DNA of 64,000 nt from Pseudoips prasinana (lineage: Eukaryota; Arthropoda; Insecta; Lepidoptera; Nolidae): assembly GCA_951640165.1 (NCBI GenBank), contig OX621252.1, forward strand, positions 26,309,934 through 26,373,933, read 5' to 3'. Shown here piece by piece: positions 42,377-53,770 of the stretch. The position numbers and the translations under genes were made by a program. The notes under the pieces are model-generated. The model searched no databases. It had not been told where the DNA came from and was given only the letters and a program-made list of their open reading frames with translations. The number at the start of each line of letters is the position of its first letter. Within the stretch, counting starts at the first letter, position 1.

Positions 42377-42586
42377 CAGTTCTCGCCGCGAATTCTCCTT
42401 TATGTCTTCTACCTAATTTGAGTTTAGGAACAAGAAAGAAGTCAGCTGGAGCCATATCTGGTGAATATGGTGGTTGCTGGATGGTATTTGTTGAGTGTTT
42501 GGTCAAAAATTCGTTCACAATGATGGCCTTGTGCAAAGGCGCATTATCGTGGTGCAAAATCCAAGAATTTTCTTTCCACAAATCTG
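42377..42586 (-). pseudogene. mariner transposase middle segment
   Basis: The minus strand reads LWKENSWILHHDNAPLHKAI, IVNEFLTKHSTNTIQQPPYS, PDMAPADFF and KLKL. The aspartates of HHDNAP and APAD are 34 residues apart, the mariner D34D spacing. It ends at the junctions of both Harbinger-like copies. Confidence 0.9.
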
Positions 42587-43215
42587 GGGGCCTACTCTCT
42601 TTCTCCGAATCGAAACTTCGTTAACGAACTATATTGAAACGAAGTTTTGCAAGTGACCCTACTCTATTTCATTTTCGGATTCACACTTGTAGTTCGCTTC
42701 CATAGACTATTTTACGTGAACGATTGTTTTGAACTATATAGTGTGGGGATTTTAGTTTCTCATTTTGGTAAACTACGGTTTGGACTTTTTTTTAAATTAT
42801 TATATGAATTGGCTTTGTATTTTAATTTTAAATTAATCTTGTAGTTTTTTAAGCATTTATTGTTATTTTAATGCAGAAATTATAAATACAGAAATTTAAA
42901 ATATATTTCCAAAGATATCAACCGCGATTATATAAATACCCCTTTTATTGACGTTATAAACCGGCTAATGTGAAGAGTACTATTTCATATAAACGATCGG
43001 TAGAATATGCGACATTAAAAAACATCCGTATATTCACGGAATGTCATCAAACGCCATAGCAACATAGTTTGTTATATTCTCTTTGGTTGACCATCTTGAT
43101 TGAAGGATTTTTTATTTGGATTCTTTAATAAATTAATAGTCTTGTGTTAATAATTACGTTTTCAGGTGCTTTTTACATTTTTCGCAACCGCAAAGTTACA
43201 AGGAGTACCTAATGT

Positions 43216-44099
43216 ATGTTCTCCACAAATGACCAAAAGTTGTGGTTTCGATTAATACAATTCGTAAGTAAATATCTTAAATACACATAAATATTTATTT
43301 TATACTAAAAGTACGGCCTATTCGTAATAATAAGCATTCGTAACATCTTTTCAGTATGAAATGTCAGTAGTCAAGCAATTGGAAGGCAACTACCGAACTT
43401 TAAACAGACGCAATTGCCCGAAAAAGTTTTGGAGTATGTAGAACACAGAGAGGACTATAGCCAGCACACACAACTCTTAGAAACTGCAAGTTAACCATCA
43501 GTGTCATAAGAAACCCTGACTTTCACAAGTTGTAAGTATTTCTTTGAAGTATTTTCAGTATTCAATATTGTAAAAAAATTGTATACATGACAAAACATAA
43601 AGGTACTTTTTTTGTTAGTAGGTATATTTGTATGAAATAGCTTTCCAATTTATGGTTAGTAATGAAAATTTTACTTTAGCATCCAATAAACATAACTAGG
43701 TACTTGCATTATATAAAAAAGTTATTATGAATTGAATTATTTTATATATAGTGGCATATCTGTGTCCCCAAAGAGATGGTAGAGATATATTACAACTTTC
43801 ACATTTTGCCTACTGATGGTCTTAGTCCCACATTATATGGGGGGGAAGGCAATATTTATTTAGAGATAATGATGTACTGAATCCATTGAAGAGTCATATT
43901 TTTACAGAATATACCTATTTTAAATTGTAATGTTGTTTTTGTTGCAGCTATAAAATTTAGGAGGAAACAATTAGCAGCTGGCATCAGCAGCAGATTGTTA
44001 CAATTGGAAGAGATGCATGTAGGGAAAGAAATAGTCAGGAACACTGAGCCTGCAGGCATTAAAGGTGTCCTGTTGAGAGCTGGACTAATGAGAAAATAA
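43216..44099 (+). pseudogene. Harbinger-like right gene in copy 2
   Basis: Exon 1 (43216-43263) reads MFSTNDQKLWFRLIQF, then GTAAGT. Exon 2 (43355-43531) contains LPNFKQTQLPEKVLEYVEHR with two stops. Exon 3 (43948-44099) is IKFRRKQLAAGISSRLLQLE, EMHVGKEIVRNTEPAGIKGV, LLRAGLMRK and a stop. Splice signals match copy 1. The stops in exon 2 show it is dead. Confidence 0.6.
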
Positions 44100-45830
44100 T
44101 TTGATCAATTAAATTGATATCTGCATACTCCACATAATTAACTGTCTGATTAATAGTTTCCAAACTCAATTTTGCAATAAGATAGTATATATAGTCTTTG
44201 CCCATTAATCGAACAGTCAATTATGAGTTAGTTTTGTAATAAATGTATCACATTGTTATAAACCATTGCACTACTATGCCCAACCACTAGCTTGGTGGGC
44301 AATGGAAGAATACATTACATTATAGTAACTGTTGGATGTTCTAAACTATTATTTCTAGGTTAAGTATGTAAATAAAACAAATATAAAAAGGCTGTTTTTT
44401 ATTTAACTACAATTTCAAGTAAATTTATATAGTGGGTGATGGATGTCCTAAAACAAAGTGAAAGTACATTTATAGCAAATGGTGGCCTCATTGATCTATG
44501 CACACAAATATCTGGCTGAGTGGAAATCAACCCACAACATCCGCTGTGAAAATAATAAATGAAATAAAAAAAAGGCACAAGGCACTTTGTGATAATATTT
44601 ATTCAGTAAAAATTTGCAATGGTTTTCGAATCATTACAATTTTATTCCCTACCTAAAAACATAGTAACAATCCATTTCAAAATAGTAACTTAACATTTAA
44701 TACAAATGTATCATCTAAAAGTGTTGAATTAAATCTACTCATTCCCAAGCAGTTTTATCATTAACATGCCTTGCTACACAATTTTAAACACTGCCCCATA
44801 GTAGAGTTACTGATTTTGGGGAGATCAGTAGCATGTGCAACAAGATTATGCTATTTAGAGTTTTTACATTATGAATACAAATACTTTTCTTTATAAATGT
44901 ATCAATATTTTGTGCATATATATAGCAACATAGTCTGCAGGCATTAGGGTTGTCCTGTTGAGAGCTAGACTAATGAGAAAATACTTTGATCAATTAAATT
45001 TATATCTGCATAATTAACTGTCTGATTAACAGTTTCCAAACTCAATTTTGAATAAGATAGTATTTATAGTCTTTGCCCATTAATCGAACAGTCAATTATG
45101 AGTAAGTTTTTATATTTCATTTAAAATGTCTCATTTGTTTTAATAAATGAATCACAATTGTTATAAACAGTTGCACTACTATGCCCAACCATTAGCTTGG
45201 TGGGCAATGGAAGAATACATTACATTATAGTAACTGTTGGGTGTTCTAAACTATTACTTCTAGGTTAAGTATGTAAATAAAACAAATATAAAAAGGCTGT
45301 TTTTTATTTCATTACAAATTCAAGTAAATTTATATAGTTGGTGATGGATATCCTAAAACAAAGTGAAAGTATATTTATAGCAAATGGTGGCCTCATCGAT
45401 CTATGCACACAAATATCTGTCCTGCGTGGAAATCAACCCACAACCTACGCTGTGAATATAATAAATGAAATAAAAAAAGGCACAAGGCATAGTCTTAATA
45501 TTTATTCAGTAAAAATTTGCAATGGTTTTTGAATCATTACAATTTTATTCCCTACCTAAAAACACAGTAAGAATCCTTTTTTAAAATAGTAACTAAACAT
45601 TTAATACAAATTTACCATCTAAAAGTGTTGAATTAAATCTACTCATTCCCAAGCAGTTTTATCATTAACATGCCTTACTACACAATTTGTAAACACTGCC
45701 CCATAGAAGAGTTACTGATTTTGTGGAGATCAGTAGCATATGCAACAAGATTATGCTTATTTAGAGTATTAACATTATGAATACAAAATACTTTTATTTA
45801 TAAATGTATCAATATTTTTATGCAATATCA
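44050..45830. repeat. ~0.88-kb tandem duplication inside copy 2
   Basis: CCTGCAGGCATTA, TCCTGTTGAGAGCT, CCCATTAATCGAACAGTCAA, GGTGGGCAATGGAAGAATAC and later blocks occur first from 44050 and again from 44937 in the same order. Copy 1 has this segment once. Confidence 0.85.
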
Positions 45831-46492
45831 AACTATCAAACTACATAAAAACTCACTCCTAAATTGGTCAAATTCATCAACAATGCCGTGTGTCTCTGGC
45901 ATCTTGGTTCTGTAAATGTAATTGTTCCATTTCTTGTTTTAACTATTTTCGGGAATTTGGTTCACATTTAATTGATTTCTCAGGCGGCACGGATTTCTTT
46001 TACGCTCTACACGTTCTTCACCTAAATCAGCCTCATTTGAAAGCATTATTGCACCTATTTCAATTAAACTGAATGCAAAATCTATACAAAACAAAACCAA
46101 AAGGCACTTTTCTCGAGGTCGGCAATTCGATTCACATTTAAATGATTTCTTAGGCGGCACCGTTTTCTTCTACGCTCTAAACATTCTTCACATGAAGCAG
46201 GCTCAATTATAAGCATTCTTGCAGACATTTCAATTAATTTGAAGCAAAATCCACATAAACGAAAATCAAAAGGTAGCACTTTTGTATTCGTCAATTTTGA
46301 AGTTAAAATGACGAAGTTTGATGTGTCAAAATCAAATGTTCGTTCGGAACGTCATGAATTAGAGTAGGTTTAGAGAATCTAAATGTCAAACTATGTTCGT
46401 TCGAATGAATTCGCGGAACGAATGGAACCGTGGTAGCATACACAAGAAATTCGTAACGAACGAACGAAATTTGGAGAAAGAGAGTAGGCCCC

Positions 46493-47207
46493 CTGGCCTT
46501 TTTCGTCGAATTTGCTCTCTTAAACGCCGCATAACGCTCGAATTATATTCTTTATTTACCGTTCGACCTTCCGGTAAGAATTCAGAGTGCTCAACACCGC
46601 GATAGTCAAAAGAAAACAGTCAACATGACTTTGACTTTTGATCGACTTTGGCGTGGTTTTTTCGGTTTCGGTTCATTTGGAAGGCGCCACTCCGAAGCTT
46701 GTTGACTACTTTGCATGTCAAACTCGTAAACCCACGTCTCGTCACCAGTAACAATGCGTTTCATGAATGTTGGGTCGGAATTGACTCGTTCTACCTTGTC
46801 CTCAGCGACTTTAATGCGATTGAGTTTTTGGAGAAAATTCAGATCTTTTGGGATTAGCCGAGCGGCAACATGTTTCATACCCAAATGATTAGTTAAAATG
46901 GTACGAATCGACTCGTGAGATACAGAAAGTTCGGCGGCTATCTCTCTCAGAGTTGAATGAGGATTTTCAGTCTCCATTTTTTTGCGATGTTAACTTCAGT
47001 TGCAGACGTTGATGGCCTACCAGAGCGAGGCTAATCTTTCATCACATCTCGACCGCTTTTGAACGCTTTGAACCACTCATAAGCACGAGTTTTTGATAAA
47101 GTCGATTCACCGTAAGCCTTCTGTAACATTTTCAGTGACTCCGAACACGAAATTCCATTAGCGATGCAAAATTTAAGACAAACTCTTTGTTCGATATTTT
47201 TGTCCAT
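46493..47207 (-). pseudogene. mariner transposase N-terminal part
   Basis: Starting at the ATG at 47207: MDKNIEQRVCLKFCIANGIS, KTRAYEWFKAFKSGRD (helix-turn-helix), a stop after VMKD, GRPSTSATE, a frameshift, then HSTLREIAAELSVSHESIRT, FMKRIVTGDETWVYEFD (first catalytic Asp in TGDETW) and WRLPNEPKPKKPRQSRSKVK. The gene continues into 42377-42586. The stop and frameshift inactivate it independently of the insertions. Confidence 0.9.
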
Positions 47208-47403
47208 TATGAAATTCGCAATACACACTATATATGATATTACTAAAACCAGCACTGTATTTAATATAAATAACAGATGCAACTCAAACTCCGCGCCAAA
47301 ATGGAAAACAGTTGTGCCAATCTTACAACAACAAAAAAAACAAAAATTGAATTTGGAACCATAAACAAATCATCCATTCCCGATACTTTTTTGACTGAAT
47401 GTA

Positions 47404-47790
47404 TATACTTGACTGGCTTGTTAGTTTAGTGGTTAGTGACCCCACTGCTATGCCAGAGGTTCGATCCCAACCCACCTACGACAAATCAACACTTTGACAA
47501 TTTGTTTCATGTCTGGGTGTAATTTATCTAGAATATAAATAATCCAGTCAAGTCCCTGACGTTTCGACCCAAGTTGCATTGATAGTCGCAGCACGATCAA
47601 TGCAGCGTGGTCGGAACGTCTGAAAAAAAATACAATAAAGGATAATCGCATTAATACCTGTAAATAATGTTGTATACTTATGATAAGCGACAGTTTAAAA
47701 GTTTATCAGTAGCCATTGTACAAGCTCTGCCTAGATTGGGATAAAATGGCAGTAAGTTAGTTGTCACAAGATATTTATTATAATTAATTA
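47404..47790 (+). mobile_element. SINE D (tRNA-headed) with internal insertion
   Basis: GGCTTGTTAGTTTAGTGGTT (A-box-like) and CAGAGGTTCGATCCCAACCC (B box) start it. The body resumes as ATTGTACAAGCTCTGCCTAG and TTGTCACAAGATATTTATTA. About 110 bp at 47540-47650 (GTCAAGTCCCTGACGTTTCG, CAGCGTGGTCGGAACGTCTG) are foreign. Confidence 0.7.
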
Positions 47791-48685
47791 ATCTCTCGAC
47801 GATTAATCTCTATCAGCCTAGTGTGGAAATCAACCCTAGGATTTTCAGATCGGGCCAATAAGCCATCTAACGCCGCTAGTGATAATTAATCCACTAGATG
47901 GCACTGTTTTCAAACACTGTGAAAGTTTAATTCTTTGTTTTATCTGTATTGGTTTCCAAGTTCCAAATTTAAAAAGTGAGTACTGAACTCGGCCATCGAG
48001 AAAAGTAACCCTGCGCATTATTGTCGGTTCTACTTTGTAGTATAGAATTTTATAAGGAATATACCAATCGTGTGTTGTGTCCTAAAATTTAAAATATTCA
48101 TTTCAAGCCACAACTTCTGCCCTGGACTTTTGAACGCTAGAATTCGTAACAATGACTTTTGCATACTCTCTGAAGTATGAAGACACTCAGAAATTTAAAT
48201 GGACGCTTTCCCATCTGAAGACTGGCCGCAAGCCTATATAGTTTTTAAGTCCAAGAACCACTACTATTATTCTTCAGATGAATTTTATTTGATGACGAAA
48301 TAAACGGCCCTTCATTAGTATTGGAAGGAAAACTTTTTTTATTACCTATCTAATGTTACCCTTTGAAAAATAAAGGCAGAATAACTTTCCATTCTCGTTT
48401 AGCACGTCCCAAGTTGATTTTATTGCAAGATTTATTACTTAACTTTGTCGTATCGTAGCCCTTAGGTTAGCGTTGAATTATCGTTCAATACCCGCCTAAC
48501 GATTTACTGAAGCAATACAATGTTACGTCGCAGAAATTCATTACAGTAGGTGTAATGAAAAATCACCGACTATCGATACTGTAAATCGAATGCCAAATAA
48601 TCTATTATCAATTGATCGTAATTATAAATCAAATGTCTTCTTAATATCGAATGGTTAATAAAACGACAATTCGATACAAAAAAAT
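47791..48685. other. No gene seen
   Basis: AT-rich, with no long frames. It may be an intron of the host gene at 50 kb, but nothing shows this. Confidence 0.35.
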
Positions 48686-49075
48686 AGGTTAGGTTAGAAC
48701 CCTTCGGGGCTACGGTGGCAGTATGATAAGTGCCCTCTACGTCACGTGCAATGAGCTTCGGGAAGACAGTGATCTATTTGTGGCGCTATGCCGGGTGGCG
48801 GGAGACGGCAGTATGGGAGGGATTCCTGCAATTCAATCTAGACCCCTCCCAGGCTAAGCATCATGACCATTTGGGACATGGCGCAAAAGGGGGGCACTGG
48901 AGCAGCATACCCGCGTTCCCGGGGCTCCTCCCAACAGGCGCCCATGAGAAATCCACGGCAGATTAGGTTTGTAGGCGCGAGTCCGGCATACCCACCTGCA
49001 GACACTTTTTGCGAGTGAGATGAGCAGGCAACTTGCCAGCCTTAACAATAAATAAAAACAAGGTTAGGTTAGAAC
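48686..49075 (+). mobile_element. 360-bp retro-insert at a TTAGG-like site
   Basis: A 15-bp direct repeat AGGTTAGGTTAGAAC (48686-48700, 49061-49075) bounds 360 bp. The insert begins CCTTCGGGGCTACGG and ends in an A-rich tail (AACAATAAATAAAAACA). It is GC-rich and contains RNPRQIRFVGASPAYPPADT in one frame. The structure is that of a 5'-truncated LINE or SINE. The family is unknown to me. Confidence 0.8.
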
Positions 49076-49273
49076 TGAGACCATACAACGCGGAAAGAAT
49101 ATAATCGTTTATAGGTAAGGATACATTCTTTTGATTAACCATTCAATAGTGTGAATGTTCGAGTGTTTAGACATTCAATCAATTGATATTCGATTCTTCT
49201 GCATAGCAAGTACACCCAAAATAACAGCCTCATTATGAGACTACTTCGAAAATTGATGAGACATGTCATCACG

Positions 49274-49663
49274 TGTAACATGACCGGAATGACATAATCA
49301 CAAAGTAACGAGTTTTATGAGACGATCGCCGTCAAGCTGCCGCCGTTAGACAATAGTTGCTAAGCCAAGTCTGAGGTCTGCTGGGTGACGTAATCTCTGA
49401 CTCTAGAGTAACCACTGCCCATACGATAAAGTCATTTGTAGTAAATTCACCTCTTAATTGCGAAATAAGCAGGTACATCTTCTAGAAGAACCCTTCTAGA
49501 ATAATCGCACTTCGTTTCTCAACCGTCTCAACTAACGTCACCCATTTAAAATTGTAATGTAGGTATTTAGAGAATAAGTTTCCGAGCAATGTTATAGCTG
49601 TCTACCTACTGCCGGCATTCAGTCAATAAATGACCGTTGAGCAAAGCAGTCTATTGTTTCGCA
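49274..49663 (+). other. Possible 5' LTR of the gag-bearing element
   Basis: It begins TGTAACATGACCGG and ends ...GTTTCGCA just before ATGGCGACGAG, which resembles a tRNA primer-binding start (TGGCGACGAG). No second LTR is in the window, so the assignment is weak. Confidence 0.35.
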
Positions 49664-49936
49664 ATGGCGACGAGAAAATTTGGCGAATTCGATGTTAGTG
49701 ACGGGAGCTGGCAGTCGTACTGCGATAGGCTGGAAATGTACTTTCTAGTCAATGCAGTGGAGGAGGAACTAAAGTTGCCTACATTAATTGCGTTTATGGG
49801 TGACGCGGCATACGAGTTGTGCGTGAATTTGTGTAGCCCTAAGAAACCGGCAGAGATGACCTTTAGCGAAGTCGTGAACGTCATGAAAGATCACTTAGGT
49901 ACAACCAAGTCCGTCTATACTGGCAGAACGTTTTAA
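49664..49936 (+). pseudogene. Gag fragment of an LTR retrotransposon
   Basis: The frame from ATG 49664 reads MATRKFGEFDVSDGSWQSYC, DRLEMYFLVN, LKLPTLIAFMGDAAYELCVN, LCSPKKPAEMTFSEVVNVMK and DHLG, then stops. This is the N-terminal capsid-like start of gag in insect Gypsy-type elements (W..Y..R...YF, G...Y..L..L..P). About 90 codons remain; nucleocapsid and pol are missing. It lies 70 bp upstream of a host exon. Confidence 0.75.
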
Positions 49937-50004
49937 ATTTTGACAAAGAAAACAGCAATAAAACTATTTATTACTCCATATGAAGAACCTTTCCTCTGTT
50001 TCAG

Positions 50005-50184
50005 CAGCAACGTCATCAGAGATGTACAATAGGGGCTCTCGCAGCGCGGTGGGCGCTCTGGACGGGCGCGGCCTGGTCGCAGTCATCAAGAGACAAGTCC
50101 CACTGGCCGGCCAGCTAGACCATCAACTCGCTTGGGGCCAGGGCTGGGGATGGGTGACTTTACCCAATGGAGTTTGGAGTGGAC
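50005..50184 (+). CDS. Host gene, penultimate coding exon
   Basis: The exon follows a polypyrimidine tract and acceptor (CCTCTGTTTCAG) and ends at GGAC|GTGAGT. It begins in codon phase with two bases completing a codon, then reads ATSSEMYNRGSRSAVGALDG, RGLVAVIKRQVPLAGQLDHQ, LAWGQGWGWVTLPNGVWSG. The last base C joins GT of the next exon to make Arg, so the two exons keep one frame across the junction. It is GC-rich against an AT-rich background, as expected for selected coding DNA. The tryptophan/glycine-rich WGQGWGWVTLPNG motif is distinctive, but I do not recognise the family. Earlier exons are not visible in this window. Confidence 0.8.
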
Positions 50185-50658
50185 GTGAGTAGCGATCTTA
50201 ATTAATTAAATAATATCTTAATTAATAAGTTCCAAATTGCCCGTAGATGAATGTACCAAAAGACATAATGGTGCTAGTCGGACTACTAAGAAATAAGTGA
50301 TTTTATTGACTTTATCGAATTCAAAATGGACGTTGTATAATAAAATCATAATTAACATATATGTTGATCCCAAATAATTGCAGCCGAGCTGGTAGAGACA
50401 TTGACTATGTTATTGACTATGTTAAGTGTTCAAAATTACCTGGAAACTTACTATTGATACTGCCACAAAAACACAAACACACTATGATGGATATTGCAGG
50501 TTATCGAACAAGCGTTAGGTCGTTTGAATTATATATAAATCCGCCTTTAATATAATGTGGACTGGAATAAGTAGGACTAATTCCGTTGAATAGCATTAGA
50601 TCCTTAGCATAGGTTACGGTAACCAATAAATGCAATCATTTTAATTCCATATTTTCAG

Positions 50659-50867
50659 GTCTCACCTGGTCTCAAGAAGGCGAGGACTTCGCACTCCACG
50701 CTATGCCCATCATGCACCACACCAACGTATCTCAAGCTTGCTCTATGCTGGACGGTGTCACGGCATACGAAGCGTCAGCATACGAACAAGCCCTGGCCGA
50801 ATACGACGATAGTGGCACATCAGATGACTGGGATTTTGGCGTGGACTGTGGAGATTTCATGATGTAA
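50659..50867 (+). CDS. Host gene, last coding exon
   Basis: After CATATTTTCAG the frame continues LTWSQEGEDFALHAMPIMHH, TNVSQACSMLDGVTAYEASA, YEQALAEYDDSGTSDDWDFG, VDCGDFMM and TAA at 50865-50867. The end is strongly acidic (EYDDSG...DDWD) and finishes with the hydrophobic DFMM. This suggests a short interaction tail, but no function can be assigned. The intron of 474 bp has GT and AG ends. Together the two exons give about 130 residues of the C-terminus. Confidence 0.82.
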
Positions 50868-51960
50868 AGCGTTTTGTACGACAGTAATGCAATAGGATAT
50901 ATTTATTTAAATTCCAACATGTATAGACTGGTTTTCTAAATATACACGCTTATTTAATACACTGGTTGGTTGCATGATGTGCTGGAAACCATTTATTAAG
51001 GCATCAAATCAGAATGATATTAACTGATTCTAAGGCAAAACGGGAGCTGTTACGTCATGGTATATATGATATTTCTTGTCAGAGCTGGTGACTATTTTGT
51101 AATTGATGGTTAGAAAACAAAAGAATCTGACTATTTTCTTCACCTCGTAATTTATATCAGATAGCTAAAATGCTCTCTTTTTCTAGTCGACCCATAATGA
51201 GTATGAAAATCCATTTGCTGGTCAATTTGGTATCGACCTACTCTACTCCTTTTTTTGCATTACTGTCGCCAAAACGTATGGTAACTGAAACAAAATGTGA
51301 AACATTTTGAAAAAGTCTCAATTTTGCCAAATTATGATATTTTTTTCATTTATACACAATTAAAATATATATTTATCTATATAAAATGTGCTGGTCACAA
51401 AAAATTATATGTGCCAAATATACATAAACGTTCATTAAATGATATATGTATTATCTTATAAAGTCAACTTATGAATTTTATATCTGAAAATTCATTAAAT
51501 GTTTACACTGGACATAAAAATTATGCACCTTTTGTGAATAGAAAATTGACTGCTGAATTAATTTAAGGTTATTTGTATACATTGTACTTACTTAAATTGA
51601 ATCCTTAGGTTTTCCGCCGTCACTCTTTTTGCTGCAGTCAATTTTCTTCATAAAGATTACCCAATGCTGTCATAACGATAATATATTGAAAATTGTGAAT
51701 GCTTCATCAAGTTACTTCAGAACTGACTCAAAGTTTACAATTTTATAACATAGTACATTGTTGTGTACTTATTGTATGGTGTCAATATTAAACCTTTCAT
51801 TCTATATGAGACAGAGAATATATGCGACTTTACATCTTCCAACGGAGTAACGATTGGGCATTCGCAATAATAAAATAATTAATAGTCGTACAATCATAGT
51901 GGTACTGCATGTTGTCTTAGAGAAGATGTGTGTAGTCTCAATAAAGAGTGTTTTAATGAA
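50868..51960 (+). other. Probable 3' UTR of the host gene
   Basis: Sequence after the stop is AT-rich and free of recognised repeats. The AATAAA at about 51940 (CTCAATAAAGAGTG) is a good poly(A) signal, which would give a UTR of about 1.1 kb. Earlier use of another signal cannot be excluded. Confidence 0.45.
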
Positions 51961-52657
51961 GAAATTAGTCAAGCTTTAGTGTTTTTCTGATCAAATCCAG
52001 ACTTGTGTCAAAGTTCTTTAGTAAAACACACTATTTAAATACTTTAAATTACAAATTTTATTTTGACCTATTGATAAAGCCTTAGATTTTAATTTACACG
52101 TAGCCTACTTCCCCTAAATGTCTCAACTCTCAGAGCTATTCATTTGCATTTGTATAATTGTTTATTGATAAACCATTTGATATCTTTAACGTTTGATAGA
52201 CTGTATCTAAAAGAACAATACTTATTCTTTTCATAACTCCATTTCTATTTTGGTATATTTTTGAAATCTATTAAAACTGATAACATGCGAAATTTGGAGG
52301 TGTGAATACCTTTTTAAAATTTGAGATGCTGACATGAATCCATTTTTGAATATTTTACTCACATTACACAAAACCAGGGTATTTGCTTTTATTTTATTCA
52401 GCTTTTCATTAAAAAACTGTTTACATTCAACAACTTGAATGTATATAACTACGTCGCACAAATGAAGATTAAAATCTATTGAATTATAAGTAAAATAAGT
52501 ACAATGCTTCTCCCAAATGACACCAATTTCATAAAGATGAATTATATTACTCATTAAATTCGTGATTAAATTTAAATGTAAGTTGATGTTAGTATTAGTA
52601 AATGTGGTCGGTAGAGACATTACCTAACTGGTCGTAATATTACAATAAGGCTGAATA
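51961..52657. other. No gene seen
   Basis: AT-rich. The 129-codon minus-strand frame at 52231-52620 is low-complexity (TFTNTNINLHLNLITNLMSN) and has no domain. Confidence 0.4.
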
Positions 52658-52888
52658 TATAGATGCTGGTTCCATGGCGGTTTGATTCCCATATAATTTG
52701 GTTAGGTCTGTTTTGAACCTATCAAAACCTAACTAGAATAGTAGTTTTCAGCTATTTTTCTAGTTGTATTAGATCCTGGTCCATTGGCGGTTTGACCAGC
52801 AGTATAATTAGGTTGGGTTTATTTTGAACCTAATCATCAAAAATCAAACTAGAAAACTAGTTTTAAGCAATTTTTCTAGTTGTATTCG
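52658..52888 (+). repeat. Two-unit tandem repeat, ~115 bp each
   Basis: GCTGGTTCCATGGCGGTTTG ... ATTTTTCTAGTTGTATT is followed by CCTGGTCCATTGGCGGTTTG ... AATTTTTCTAGTTGTATT. The two units are about 80% alike. A third partial match (GCATGGGCGGTGTCTTG) follows. Confidence 0.8.
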
Positions 52889-53620
52889 CGCTTTAGCACG
52901 ATTGCATGGGCGGTGTCTTGATTAGAGCGAAAGGAAAGTCAGACAGATTTAAAACGCACAGGATTTTGAATCACTCCGTATATTTTGAGCTGGGTTTGTT
53001 GATAATAATTGGAAACGTGAATTATGTGTATGTGCACCAAATTGGAACTGGCCTATAACAGCCCTTGTGTGAAGATCTTTTAAAAAATTAAACACATTTT
53101 TAAAAGATCTTTATTTAACTCAACGTTTTGGCATATTGTCGGTATAGTTAGGTGTGTGGTAAATTAGTACAATTATTTAATGAAAATATCTAGTCGCTAA
53201 AATCTTCCGACCTATCCAAAGACTGCCTAACGTTATATTACCTAAGCCTACGTATGCCTGGACGCAAAAACTCGGAGTAAATAAAACTATAGTCAATTGA
53301 AAACTATACATAACAGAAATAAAGTTGAAACTAACTCGATAGCATTTTTAACAACTTTTGATATGGGAGTTAAAATGACAACCCAAACATGACTTCATTC
53401 CCATCAGATAAGCTGAATTTTTAACGCCGAGCGCTTTTTGCGTCTGTGTGAACAAAGGATAATACCTGTGTTGTGTGTAACCCTAGGCAAGGTAAATGCG
53501 ATTAAATGTCCCTCGCCCCGCGATACTACATTGCAAGATTTAACCAACTGCCCATATTTATAAAATGAAATTGAGAATTGGCCAACGACCACGGGATTTC
53601 TGCTGCCTAGTATATTTTAT
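52889..53620. other. No gene seen
   Basis: No coding or repeat feature recognised. A short inverted AAAGATCTTTTAAAA pair lies near 53074-53112. Confidence 0.4.
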
Positions 53621-53770
53621 TTTGCCGGTCTTGCGCTATCCGCATCCAGCGACTTCTAGCCCAAGATTTTCTCCTTCCCTCACAAGATCAACGGTCGATC
53701 TTTGACAATTATGGTGATCTTGGGGTGAAGCCTTTATGAGGCGTCTTTCAGCTGATATGATGATGATATT
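53621..53770. mobile_element. RTE 3'-end fragments joined in opposite orientation
   Basis: 53621-53665 (GCCGGTCTTGCGCTATCCGC) is antisense to the RTE tail. 53710-53770 (GTGATCTTGGGGTGAAGCC, GGCGTCTTTCAGCTGATATG) is sense. This is the same kind of internal inversion as at 7870-8010. Confidence 0.65.

Larger units (their letters stand above)
42587..46492 (-). mobile_element. PIF/Harbinger-like element, copy 2 (3,906 bp), inverted
   Basis: Same terminal repeats as copy 1 with CTG on both sides (42584-42586, 46493-46495), but in reverse orientation. It is longer because about 0.88 kb is tandemly duplicated (about 44050-44935 and 44937-45830). Gene order is mirrored: the right gene is on the plus strand at 43216-44099, the left gene on the minus strand near 46250-45850. 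Confidence 0.85.
39149..47401 (-). mobile_element. mariner transposon split by two Harbinger-like insertions
   Basis: The left end CTCTGTCAAGAAAGTACCGG and right end complement (CATTCAGTCAAAAAAGTATC, GGGAA) are degenerate inverted repeats next to TA. Removing the two insertions (39321-42376 and 42587-46492) and their 3-bp duplications leaves about 1.29 kb, the usual mariner length, with one transposase gene read from right to left. The pieces are 39149-39320, 42377-42586 and 46493-47401. Confidence 0.9.

Noticed and set aside
48730..48966. 78-codon frame in the TTAGG-flanked insert
   Set aside because: Another frame of the same insert looks more retroelement-like, and the insert is a truncated retro-copy.
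48686..49075. Internal telomeric repeat array
   Set aside because: Only two TTAGG units on each side, explained by a target duplication.
52231..52620. 129-codon minus frame
   Set aside because: Low-complexity peptide from AT-rich DNA, no domain and no splice context.
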